Shown piece by piece: positions 15,189-21,826 of a stretch of DNA of 21,826 bases (positions are counted from its first letter, which is position 1; the number at the start of each line of letters is the position of its first letter). The notes under the pieces were generated by a model that made no database searches, had not been told where the DNA came from, and saw nothing but the letters and a program-made list of their open reading frames with translations. This stretch comes from Pseudomonadota bacterium. GTDB lineage: Bacteria; Myxococcota_A; Polyangia; Haliangiales; Haliangiaceae. Location of the stretch: positions 1 through 21,826 of the forward strand of contig JAEYYY010000808.1 of assembly GCA_023430775.1 (NCBI GenBank), in the 5' to 3' direction. Position numbers and translations under genes: made by a program.

Positions 15189-15785
15189 ATGGATGCACTC
15201 ACCGAACGCCGCGACCACGTGACAGAACGCCTGACCTCGCACTACGCCGCAGGCGCGTTCGAGGTGGAGGAGCTCGAGCGCCGGCTCGCGCTGGTCCAGA
15301 CCGCGCGATCGACCACCGAGCTCGATGCGCTGGTCACCGATCTCGCGCCGGCGACCACGGCACTCGTGCCGGTGCAGCACATGAAGATCGTGTTCGGCTC
15401 GCAGGAGCGCACCGGTCCGTGGGCGGTGCCGCAGCACCTCACCGCGCGCGTCGTCTGCGGCAACCTCGAGCTCGATCTTCGCGAGGCCGTGCTGGCACCG
15501 GGCATCACCACGATCGATGTCCGCGTCACCATGGGTAACGTCGAGGTCATCGTGCCTCCCGGGGTCGCCGTCGAGGTCGACGCGACCTCGTTCCTCGGCC
15601 ACATCGAGGAGCGCACCGATCCCACGCCGGCCGGAGTCTCGACGCTGCGCATCGTCGGCAAGGTCAAGCTCGGCAACCTCGAGCTGTCGACGATGTATCG
15701 CGGCGAGAGCCATCGCGACGCTCGCTACCGCCGCCACGCTCGCCGCCACTGGCGCCGCGAGCTGGCGTATCGCCGCCACCGCTAG
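15189..15785 (+). CDS. DUF1707 protein with LiaF-like C-terminal domain
   Basis: The 198-residue product starts with a DUF1707 domain (about residues 4-52; the characteristic run is ERLTSHYAAGAFEVEELERR, followed by ELDALVTDLAP). It continues with beta strands like the C-terminal domain of LiaF/YvqF cell-wall stress proteins (ARVVCGNLELDLREAVL, ITTIDVRVTMGNVEVIVPPG, VEVDATSFLG). The usual membrane segments between these two domains are missing, so this looks like a soluble variant. An Arg/His-rich tail (RRHARRHWRRELAYRRHR) ends the protein and could bind nucleic acid or acidic lipids. In other bacteria such proteins relate to envelope stress. ATG 15189 has no clear Shine-Dalgarno; a weak TACATC lies seven bases upstream. 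The TAG stop shares three bases with the stop of the opposing gene. Confidence 0.8.
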   Translation: MDALTERRDHVTERLTSHYAAGAFEVEELERRLALVQTARSTTELDALVTDLAPATTALVPVQHMKIVFGSQERTGPWAVPQHLTARVVCGNLELDLREAVLAPGITTIDVRVTMGNVEVIVPPGVAVEVDATSFLGHIEERTDPTPAGVSTLRIVGKVKLGNLELSTMYRGESHRDARYRRHARRHWRRELAYRRHR

Positions 15786-16411
15786 GGATCCGCTTCGATC
15801 CGTGACGTCGGCAGGCATGGATAGACGTGCTCGCTCGGCGTCTCGAGCGCCTCGAGCCCGCGCTGCAATCGCGCGCGCTGCTCGCGGACGAGCGGCGTGA
15901 TGTCCTCGATGCGACGGATCGATTCGCGCGCGTAGCGGGCCAGCACCTCGCCGCGCAGGCCGAGCTGTACCGCCCGCCGCTCGACGGGGCGGCCGTGTGG
16001 ATCGTGGTCGGGATCCCACTGCAGGCGGACATCCGATCGCTTCAGCTCGCGCTGCCATGCGTTGCGATCGGGGTAGCGATGGCGCCAGTACGACGACGGC
16101 ACGGCGAGCGACAGGATGTCGTCGAACGCCGCGCGCGCCAGCCACACCGCGAGCACGACCTCCTGACCCGGTTTCTCCGCCCAGCCGCAGCGGTACATCA
16201 TCCAGAGGAAGTTCGGCTTGATCCAGCTCATGCGCGAGAGCGAGAACTCGCCGCCGAAGTAGCCGTGCTCGGCGGCGAACTGGCCGATCGCCGGGCGATA
16301 CGCCTGATAGACGACGACGGACTCGTCATCGAACTGCGCGAGCACGTGGCGCCCCTTCGCCGGCCAGCGGGCGGCCTGGGCCTGGAACGATTCGAGCCGG
16401 AGGGCCGTCAC
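15782..16411 (-). CDS. DUF4291 family protein
   Basis: The 209-residue product matches DUF4291 (PF14124) by its order of motifs: ESVVVYQAYRPAIGQFAAEH near residue 29, then FSLSRMSWIKPNFLWMMYRC and GWAEKPGQEVVLAVWL. The C-terminal half has VRLQWDPDHDPHGRPVERRA and the helix RESIRRIEDIT, both usual for the family. The length is normal and no signal peptide is present. The reaction is unknown. The start is GTG 16411, with GAGGA four bases upstream (a true ribosome binding site, unlike many neighbours). The gene is divergent from the TetR gene across 72 bases and convergent with the DUF1707 gene, sharing the palindrome CTAG at the two stop codons. Confidence 0.9.
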   Translation of the reverse strand: MTALRLESFQAQAARWPAKGRHVLAQFDDESVVVYQAYRPAIGQFAAEHGYFGGEFSLSRMSWIKPNFLWMMYRCGWAEKPGQEVVLAVWLARAAFDDILSLAVPSSYWRHRYPDRNAWQRELKRSDVRLQWDPDHDPHGRPVERRAVQLGLRGEVLARYARESIRRIEDITPLVREQRARLQRGLEALETPSEHVYPCLPTSRIEADP

Positions 16412-16449
16412 GGAGTCCTCACTGTGGCGCGGCGTTCGGTCGCAGTCAC

Positions 16450-16477
16450 TTGACCGGCACGAATGATTCGTTAAACA
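16450..16477 (+). promoter_or_regulatory. Promoter of the TetR-hydrolase operon
   Basis: TTGACC (16450-16455) and TAAACA (16472-16477) are spaced by 16 bases. The -10 box ends six bases before GTG 16484, so transcription would start at or next to the start codon. The last four bases lie inside the palindrome that begins at 16474. Confidence 0.5.
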
Positions 16478-16494
16478 TGTTCAGTGAACATGTT
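16474..16494 (+). promoter_or_regulatory. 21-bp palindromic operator over the TetR start codon
   Basis: AACATGTTCA (16474-16483) and TGAACATGTT (16485-16494) are perfect inverted arms around a single G. The site overlaps the -10 box and both candidate start codons (GTG 16484, ATG 16490). It is markedly A/T-richer than its surroundings. Its position fits autorepression by the TetR-type regulator it precedes. Confidence 0.8.
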
Positions 16495-17101
16495 CAGCGA
16501 GCCGAAGACCCGCGCCGCGCAGAAGGAGGCCACGGCGAAGGCCGTCCTCGATGCCGCGCGCGAGGAGTTCGAGCGCGTCGGCTACGAGGCCGCGAACATC
16601 CGCGCGATCGCCGCGCGGGCCGGTGTCGCGGCGGGCACCGTGATCCACCATCACGGTGACAAGCGCGAGCTGCTGCACGCGGCGCTGTTCGCGGATCTCG
16701 ATGCCACGCTGCGGAAGGCGATCGCCGAGCGCGGCGACGGAACGCTCGAAGCCGAGCTGTCGCGGATCACGCGTGCGGTGTTTCGCTACTACAAGAAGCG
16801 CCCTGCCCTGTCGCGCACGCTGCTCAAGGAGTCGCTGTTTGCCGACCCACCGTGGGCGCAGCGGTTCTCCGGTCAGGTCGCGATGGTGCACGGCGAGATC
16901 GCCGAGCTGGCGAAGGCCGCGATCGCGCGCAAGGAGCTGCGAGCCGACGTCGATCCGGCGCTGCTCGGCGTCGTCTATTTCTCGTTCTTCTACTTCGCGC
17001 TGATCGCGTGGGTGCAGGGCGGCCACGAGCGTCCCGTCGAGCTCGTCGAGCACCTGCTCCAGCAACATCTCGCCGGTTTGCGGCCAAGGAGATCTCGATG
17101 A
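16484..17101 (+). CDS. TetR/AcrR family transcriptional regulator
   Basis: The 205-residue product has the TetR N-terminal DNA-binding domain at about residues 12-60. It comprises the helix AVLDAAREEFERVGYEAANI, the helix-turn-helix IRAIAARAGVAAGTVIHHHG and the following KRELLHAALF. The rest is a helical ligand-binding domain ending in an aromatic run (YFSFFYFALIAW) and LVEHLLQQHLAGL. The ligand is unknown. It probably represses its own operon through the palindrome over its start codon. The start may be GTG 16484 (leaderless) or ATG 16490 with a leader of about six bases. ATGA couples it to the alpha/beta hydrolase gene, whose substrate may be its inducer; that link is inference. Confidence 0.93.
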   Translation: MNMFSEPKTRAAQKEATAKAVLDAAREEFERVGYEAANIRAIAARAGVAAGTVIHHHGDKRELLHAALFADLDATLRKAIAERGDGTLEAELSRITRAVFRYYKKRPALSRTLLKESLFADPPWAQRFSGQVAMVHGEIAELAKAAIARKELRADVDPALLGVVYFSFFYFALIAWVQGGHERPVELVEHLLQQHLAGLRPRRSR

Positions 17102-17982
17102 AGCCAGTGTTCAAGAGTGAGGAAGCTGCCAAGCGCATCGGTGACTGGTACGAGCGCTTTCGCAGCAAGCTGACGGTTCCGACGGAGAGCCGCACCGTGC
17201 CCACCCGGTTCGGAGACACCCACGTGCTGGTCGGTGGTCCCGCATCCGCGCCGCCGGTGGTCGTGGTGCACGGTGCGATGGCGAGCTCGGCACACCTGCT
17301 CGGCGAGCTGGCACCGCTGCTCGAGCGCTACCGGCTCTACGGCGTCGACGTGATCGGGCAATCGGTGAAGACGCCGCATCAGCGGCCGTCGGTGAAGAAC
17401 AACGACTACGGGATCTGGCTCGCCGACGTGCTCGACGGCCTCGGCCTCGATCGGGTGAGGTTGATCGCGGTGTCGTGGGGCGGGTTCTCCGCGATCCGGC
17501 TGGCCGCCCATGCACCCGAGCGGATCGAGCGCCTCGCCCTGCTGGTGCCGGCGGGCATCGTCAATGGCTACGCGTGGCAGGGCATCACCAAGCTCGCGAT
17601 CCCGATGATGATGAACCGGATGTTCCCGTCGGAGAAGCGCTTCGAGAAGTTCGCGAGGAACTTGCTGACCACGATCGACGACGACTGGCTGCCGTACATG
17701 CGCGACGCGTTCTCGTCCTACAACATGGACATGCGCGTGCCGGCGCTCGCGAAGCCCGCCGAGCTCGCGGGGCTCCAGGCGCCGGTGTTCATCGTCGCTG
17801 GCGATCAGGACGTGACGTTCCCCGGTGCCAAGCTGATCGCGCGCGCGAAGGAGCTGTTCCCGAACTTCGCGGGCAGCGAGCTGATCGAGAACTGCAAGCA
17901 CAGCCCTCCCACCACCGACGAGTTCCGCCGCTGGCTCGCCGGCAAGCTCGACGGCTTCTTCGCGGCTCGCGCCGCAGCGTGA
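17098..17982 (+). CDS. Alpha/beta hydrolase
   Basis: The 294-residue product is a cytoplasmic alpha/beta-hydrolase-fold enzyme. The oxyanion segment is VVVVHGAMASS (54-64) and the nucleophile elbow is AVSWGG with Ser126. The acid is probably Asp238 in AGDQDVTFP, and the catalytic His is His268 in CKHSPPTTDEF. The order and spacing fit esterases, lactonases and C-C hydrolases; the substrate cannot be told. A cap region (about 158-215, with MMMNRMFPSEKRFEKFARNL) is rich in Met and Phe, suggesting a hydrophobic substrate. AAGGAG (17086-17091) lies six bases before ATG 17098, so translation can start independently despite the overlap with the TetR stop. The stop TGA abuts the stop of the convergent gene, forming TGATCA. 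Confidence 0.92.
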   Translation: MKPVFKSEEAAKRIGDWYERFRSKLTVPTESRTVPTRFGDTHVLVGGPASAPPVVVVHGAMASSAHLLGELAPLLERYRLYGVDVIGQSVKTPHQRPSVKNNDYGIWLADVLDGLGLDRVRLIAVSWGGFSAIRLAAHAPERIERLALLVPAGIVNGYAWQGITKLAIPMMMNRMFPSEKRFEKFARNLLTTIDDDWLPYMRDAFSSYNMDMRVPALAKPAELAGLQAPVFIVAGDQDVTFPGAKLIARAKELFPNFAGSELIENCKHSPPTTDEFRRWLAGKLDGFFAARAAA

Positions 17983-18618
17983 TCAGGGCGCGGTGGGCAT
18001 CCCGCCGGCCTCGATCGTCGCCTGGCAGGTGCCGAGCTTCTCGATGCTCGCCCGTGCCGATGCCTCGGAGTCATCGTCCGACGGGCCGTGCGTGCGAACG
18101 TAGTTGACGTACTTCGTCTGCACGTCGCGCGCGCACTTGAGATCCTTGCAGTAGCACATGTCGCTCGCGAGCGAGTCGAGCTGACGCGAGTAGTCGTCGC
18201 TCGGATACAGCCGGACCGCCGCGCGCTCGCGCTTGTAGTCGTCGTAGTCGCTGTAGCCCGCGGCCTGCGCGGCATCGTCGCGCCTCTGCGAGCGCATGCC
18301 GTAGCGGAAGAAGACCAAGCCGATCAGCACGACGACACCGCCGATGATCGCGAACAGGCGCTGGCTGTTCTGCTTCCTGCGGTGATCCTCCTCCGCCGCG
18401 AGGAAGGCCATCCGATCGTTCTGCGCGTTGAGCTCGAACGTCCGCAGCTGGCACGAGGGACAGTGCGTCGCGACCGTGCCCGCGGGCGCCTTGAACGACA
18501 TCCCGCAACCGACGCAGGTCTCGGTCACCGGCGGTAGTGCCCCCTGCTCGCGATACGGCTCCATCGGAGCGGGTTCGGGAGCCACAGATGCCTTGCCGGT
18601 CAGGATGTCGTTGAACAT
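17983..18618 (-). CDS. Zinc-ribbon single-span membrane protein
   Basis: The 211-residue product has an N-terminal zinc ribbon with Cys35-x2-Cys38 (ETCVGCGMSFKAP) and Cys53-x2-Cys56 (THCPSCQLRTF). A charged helix and a membrane segment at about 89-105 (FAIIGGVVVLIGLVFF) follow. The C-terminal domain of about 100 residues has four more Cys (155, 157, 162, 198), two of them in CYCKDLKC. The ribbon would be cytoplasmic and the Cys-rich domain outside. I know no exact family; similar ribbon-plus-helix proteins are frequent in myxobacteria. ATG 18618 is preferred to the TTG one codon upstream. A TACGCA box lies seven bases before the ATG. The gene is divergent from the M32 peptidase gene and convergent with the hydrolase gene. 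Confidence 0.8.
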   Translation of the reverse strand: MFNDILTGKASVAPEPAPMEPYREQGALPPVTETCVGCGMSFKAPAGTVATHCPSCQLRTFELNAQNDRMAFLAAEEDHRRKQNSQRLFAIIGGVVVLIGLVFFRYGMRSQRRDDAAQAAGYSDYDDYKRERAAVRLYPSDDYSRQLDSLASDMCYCKDLKCARDVQTKYVNYVRTHGPSDDDSEASARASIEKLGTCQATIEAGGMPTAP

Positions 18619-18625
18619 CAAGCGC

Positions 18626-18631
18626 TGCGTA
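18626..18631 (-). promoter_or_regulatory. Possible -10 box of the zinc-ribbon gene
   Basis: TACGCA on the minus strand lies seven bases before ATG 18618. The same hexamer occurs before the ABC exporter. No Shine-Dalgarno is visible between box and start. Confidence 0.4.
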
Positions 18632-18712
18632 CCACCGGGAGCGGAGGTGCCCGCCCCCCTCCCGACTTGCAGCGAGTGGCACGGTCGCGCTGTGCAGTTC
18701 GCAGCAGTGCGG

Positions 18713-18718
18713 TAGCGT
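18713..18718 (+). promoter_or_regulatory. -10 box, near-leaderless start of the M32 peptidase gene
   Basis: TAGCGT is followed by seven bases and GTG 18726, which gives a leader of zero or one base. No ribosome binding site is present. Confidence 0.5.
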
Positions 18719-18725
18719 TTGCGGC

Positions 18726-20213
18726 GTGAGCACGCTTACCAGTTACGAGCAGCTGACCTCTGCCTTCGACCGGATCTATCGATTCGAGCACCTCCAGGCG
18801 ATCACCAGCTGGGACCACGCCACCAACATGCCGCCCAAGGGCAACGATGCGCGCGCCGCCGCGATGGGCGAGCTCGCCGCGCACCTCCACCGGCTGCGCA
18901 CGTCACCCGAGCTCGCGCGCTGGCTGGCCGGCGCCAACACGGAATCGCTCGACGACATCGCGCGCGCGAACCTGCGCGAGATGCAGCGCGTGTATCGGCA
19001 CGCGACCGCGGTGCCCGACGAGCTGGTGCACGAGATGACGATGGCCGGCGCGAGGTGCGAGCACGCGTGGCGATCGCAGCGCCCCGCGAACGACTGGGCG
19101 GGCTTCGCACCGAACCTGAAAGAGGTGGTGCGGTTGACGCGCAAGCTGGCCGCGCTGCTCTCCGACAAGCTCGGCCTGTCGAAGTACGACGCGCTGATGG
19201 ATCGCTTCGAGCCCGGCATGCGCAGCGCCGAGGTGGATCGCGTGTTCGGCGCGGTGAAGACCTGGTTGCCCGATCTGATCAAGCGCGTGCGCGAGAAGCA
19301 GGCGAAGGAGACCGTGATCGCCGCGAAGGGGCCGTTCCCGATCGCCGCGCAGAAGGCGCTGTGCGAGCGCGTGATGAAGCTGCTCGAGTTCGACTTCGAA
19401 GGCGGCCGCCTCGACGTCAGCACGCACCCGTTCTCCGGTGGCGTTCCCGAGGACGTCCGGCTGACCACGCGCTACAGCGAGGACGACTTCGAGAAGTCGC
19501 TGATGGGCACGATCCACGAGACCGGCCACGGCCGCTACGAGCAGAACCGGCCGCGCGCGTTGCTCGGGCAGCCGGTCTCCGAGGCGCGCTCGATGGCGAT
19601 CCACGAGAGCCAGAGCCTGTCGTTCGAGATGCAGCTCGGCCGCAGCCGCGCGTTCCTCCAGCTGCTCGCGCCGCTGTTGCGCGAGTATCTCGGTGCGCAA
19701 CCGGCGTTCGACACCGAGAATCTCGTCAAGCTGTACACCCGCGTCAACCCGAGCTTCATCCGGGTCGACGCCGACGAGTGCACGTACCCGGCGCACGTCA
19801 TCCTGCGCTACGAGATCGAGCGCCCGCTCGTCGAGGGCGAGATCGAGGTCGATGACATCCCGAAGCTGTGGGACGACAAGATGATGTCGCTGCTCGGGGT
19901 CGATACGCGCGGCAACTTCAAGAACGGCCCGATGCAGGACATTCACTGGACCGACGGCGCGTTCGGCTACTTCCCCTGCTACACGCTCGGCGCGATGTAC
20001 GCCGCGCAGTGGTTCGCGACCATGCGCAAGACGCGCGACATCGATGCCGAGGTCGCGCGCGGCGAGCTCACCGGCGTGTTCGACTGGTTGCGCACCAACA
20101 TCTGGGACAACGCCAGTCGCTACGAGACCGACGAGCTGTGCCGGCGCGCGAGCGGTGGGCCGCTCGATCCCCAGCACTTCAAGACGCACCTCGAGACCCG
20201 CTACCTGACGTGA
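18726..20213 (+). CDS. M32 family metallocarboxypeptidase
   Basis: The 495-residue product has the length and motifs of M32 carboxypeptidases (Taq/Pfu type), cytoplasmic zinc or cobalt enzymes that remove C-terminal residues from peptides. The N-terminal helix block has ITSWDHATNMPP at 26-37. STHPFSGG (232-239) is the family's conserved segment before the active site. The zinc site is H264-E-T-G-H268, with Glu265 catalytic and Glu294 in IHESQS as third ligand. Downstream are YPAHVILRYEIE, LWDDKM and the family block DIHWTDGAFGYFPCYTLGAM. The start is GTG 18726. The stop overlaps the GTG start of a TIGR02996 protein (GTGA), so peptide trimming and that protein are co-expressed; the reason is unknown. 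Confidence 0.95.
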   Translation: MSTLTSYEQLTSAFDRIYRFEHLQAITSWDHATNMPPKGNDARAAAMGELAAHLHRLRTSPELARWLAGANTESLDDIARANLREMQRVYRHATAVPDELVHEMTMAGARCEHAWRSQRPANDWAGFAPNLKEVVRLTRKLAALLSDKLGLSKYDALMDRFEPGMRSAEVDRVFGAVKTWLPDLIKRVREKQAKETVIAAKGPFPIAAQKALCERVMKLLEFDFEGGRLDVSTHPFSGGVPEDVRLTTRYSEDDFEKSLMGTIHETGHGRYEQNRPRALLGQPVSEARSMAIHESQSLSFEMQLGRSRAFLQLLAPLLREYLGAQPAFDTENLVKLYTRVNPSFIRVDADECTYPAHVILRYEIERPLVEGEIEVDDIPKLWDDKMMSLLGVDTRGNFKNGPMQDIHWTDGAFGYFPCYTLGAMYAAQWFATMRKTRDIDAEVARGELTGVFDWLRTNIWDNASRYETDELCRRASGGPLDPQHFKTHLETRYLT

Positions 20214-21826
20214 TCGGCGACCCGATCGATCCCGCGCCGTTCTTGCCCGCGATGCCGGACGCGGTCCGTGCCGTCATCGAGCGCGCGCGCGTCGAGAAGA
20301 CGGCGATCACGGTGTGGATGACCGCCAAGGGCCGAGGCTGGGGCCAGGTCGGCAACACGCTGACGCTGCTGCGCGACAAGAAGCAATCCGCCGAGCTCAC
20401 CGGTTGGCTCGCCGGCATCGCGATGTTCGGCGACGACACCGATCGGCTGGTCGACGCGCTCGAGGGTCACGACGGCGTGCTGCATGCACTCGAGGCATTC
20501 GCCGCCGGCATCGCCGCGGGCGTCGCGCCGCTGCCCGGGCAGTGGGAGCGGATCGAGCGGTTGACCGCATTCGGTCATCCACCCGCGCTCGTCGAGGTGG
20601 TGGCCAAGGCATGCGCCTCGGAGGACAAGCCGACGCGCACGATCGCGGTGCGGCTGGCGCGCAAGCTCGGCGGCATCGCGCGCGACGCGCTCGAGCGCGA
20701 GCGCAAGGACTCGAAGGGTGGCTCGAAGCGACGGCTGACCAACGCGGCGAGCAAGCTCGACGACGAACGCGGCGCCCAGCTGTTGCGCCTGCTCGATGGC
20801 TGGCGAGCGACGCGCTCGAACGAGCTGGCGAGCGCGATCGAGTTCCTCGGCCTCGAGCTCGGCCGGCTGCGCGGTGGCGCGCTGACCGCGAAGAGCCGCG
20901 AGGCGCTCGAGGAGGCGTGGGTCGATCTCGCACGCGATCGCGATCCGCGCGATGTCGATCGGCTACTGGCGACGTCGTGGCCCAAGCTGCTCGATCACGC
21001 ACGCAAGCGCGTCGACATGTTCGCGAAGTTTCCGCCCGATCCACGGATCCTGCGCGGCATCGCGGTCGCCGCCACGCGCCATCGCTCCGACAGCTCGCTG
21101 CGGTTTCATCGCGCGGTCGCCGATCTGTTCGCCGAGACACCCGTCCCCGAGCTCGAGAAGGCGATCGACACGATCATCAAGTCACACGACTGCGCCGAGA
21201 TCGTCGAGATCTACGACGACGCACTGTCTGCCGCGCGCGCGATCAAGCCATCGGCACCACACCCGAGCGTGCTCGACGATGCCGCCAAGGTACTGCGCGC
21301 GCAGGCCGACCTCGATGCGCTGTGGGCCACCCATTGCACGGACCCCGGCGACCTCGCCCACCGCGCCGTGCTCGCCGATGCCTTGCAGGCCACCGGTGAT
21401 CCGCGCGGCGAGCTGATCGCCTTGCAGCTCGCACCCGAGCTCGATGCGGCGGCGAAGAAGCGCGTCGCCGAGCTGCTCGCCGCTCACGCCGACGAATGGA
21501 CGGGCCCGATCCCGATGGTGTCGAAGAGCGCGCGCAAGTTCGAGCGCGGCTTCATCGTCAAGCTGTCGTGTCGCGCGGTCGGCAACGAGCTGGTCGCCAC
21601 GTTCGATCGCCCCGAGTGGGTCACCGTCGAGGATCTGTTCATCGACGGCGCGAACTGCCCGCTCGCACGGCTGATCAAGCGGATGCCGCTGCTGCGCAGG
21701 CTCGCGACGCCGCACGGCGAGCTGCTCGCCCAGCTCGCGCGCACCGGCAACTATCCGCAGATCGAGGCCCTCGCGTGCGAGCGCGGCTGTCTGCCGCCGA
21801 GCGATCGGTTCACCGGGCTGCGCGTG
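20210..21826 (+). CDS. TIGR02996-domain protein, 5' part only
   Basis: The frame is open for 539 codons from GTG 20210 to the right edge of the window. The first 370 or so residues are helical and rich in Leu, Ala, Arg and Asp (for example LTAFGHPPALVEVVAKACAS and RTIAVRLARKLGG), like HEAT-type repeats, with no enzyme motif. At about residues 375-430 is a TIGR02996 repeat-companion domain (LAHRAVLADALQATGDPRGE, LIALQLAPEL, AAHADEWTGPI). It is followed by strand-helix units (VTVEDLFIDGANCPLARLIK, MPLLRRLATP) that look like the start of a leucine-rich-repeat region. The domain sits mid-protein here, unlike the usual N-terminal place seen in the gene at 5599. GTGA couples it to the M32 peptidase gene; ATG 20252 in frame is the alternative start. 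Confidence 0.8.
   Translation, partial: MIGDPIDPAPFLPAMPDAVRAVIERARVEKTAITVWMTAKGRGWGQVGNTLTLLRDKKQSAELTGWLAGIAMFGDDTDRLVDALEGHDGVLHALEAFAAGIAAGVAPLPGQWERIERLTAFGHPPALVEVVAKACASEDKPTRTIAVRLARKLGGIARDALERERKDSKGGSKRRLTNAASKLDDERGAQLLRLLDGWRATRSNELASAIEFLGLELGRLRGGALTAKSREALEEAWVDLARDRDPRDVDRLLATSWPKLLDHARKRVDMFAKFPPDPRILRGIAVAATRHRSDSSLRFHRAVADLFAETPVPELEKAIDTIIKSHDCAEIVEIYDDALSAARAIKPSAPHPSVLDDAAKVLRAQADLDALWATHCTDPGDLAHRAVLADALQATGDPRGELIALQLAPELDAAAKKRVAELLAAHADEWTGPIPMVSKSARKFERGFIVKLSCRAVGNELVATFDRPEWVTVEDLFIDGANCPLARLIKRMPLLRRLATPHGELLAQLARTGNYPQIEALACERGCLPPSDRFTGLRV

Noticed and set aside
15186..15197. TGCAT and ATGCA dyad at the start of the DUF1707 gene
   Set aside because: The arms are only five bases with no further support, so chance is a sufficient explanation.
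1..21826. tRNA, rRNA, CRISPR array or insertion sequence
   Set aside because: No cloverleaf, rRNA segment, regularly spaced repeats, transposase motif or flanking terminal repeats were seen on reading both strands.

Overview
The window (about 21.8 kb, very GC-rich, with strong G/C at third codon positions) looks like chromosomal DNA of a myxobacterium (Myxococcota). The evidence is a beta-helix protein ending in a MYXO-CTERM-like tail (Cys-Cys, hydrophobic stretch, Arg-rich end), two proteins with the TIGR02996 repeat-companion domain, a secreted RCC1-repeat lipoprotein, and several lipoproteins with short signal peptides. A family such as Kofleriaceae/Haliangiales is a guess. I see no rRNA, tRNA, CRISPR array, insertion sequence or phage gene. 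Coding density is very high and no gap exceeds 300 bases.

Left part (1-7.7 kb): the 3' end of a DUF1990 gene; an unrecognised 322-residue protein; a secreted parallel beta-helix (polysaccharide-lyase-like) protein; a stand-alone RbfA-like ribosome-binding factor followed by a clear hairpin terminator; on the minus strand a HEXXH membrane protein followed by a single-span membrane protein; and, divergent from the HEXXH gene, an AbiEii-type nucleotidyltransferase whose stop codon overlaps the start of a TIGR02996/leucine-rich-repeat protein. A small lipoprotein gene converges on the latter.

Middle (7.7-14.7 kb): a DUF5984-like protein, then a two-gene heterodimeric ABC exporter with one degenerate subunit (Asp for the Walker B Glu, Gln for the H-loop His) and one canonical subunit. 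Converging on it is a minus-strand pair of overlapping lipoprotein genes, the second carrying about 14 RCC1-like repeats with paired cysteines.

Right part (14.7-21.8 kb): a 68-residue peptide with a lanthipeptide-like leader, a GG site and a Cys/Ser/Thr-rich tail (an orphan RiPP precursor candidate); a DUF1707/LiaF-like protein; a DUF4291 protein; a TetR regulator with a perfect 21-bp operator-like palindrome over its start, translationally coupled to an alpha/beta hydrolase; a zinc-ribbon membrane protein; and an M32 carboxypeptidase coupled by a 4-base overlap to a second TIGR02996 protein that runs off the window.

Three patterns cut across the window. Many genes that begin a transcription unit have a TANNNT-like -10 box 6 to 8 bases before the start codon and no Shine-Dalgarno sequence, which suggests leaderless mRNAs. 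Internal operon genes instead use 4-base stop/start overlaps, sometimes with a good ribosome binding site. Convergent genes end almost on top of each other, usually without a terminator. The most interesting leads are the orphan RiPP-like peptide, the nucleotidyltransferase/TIGR02996-LRR couple, and the leaderless promoter architecture.
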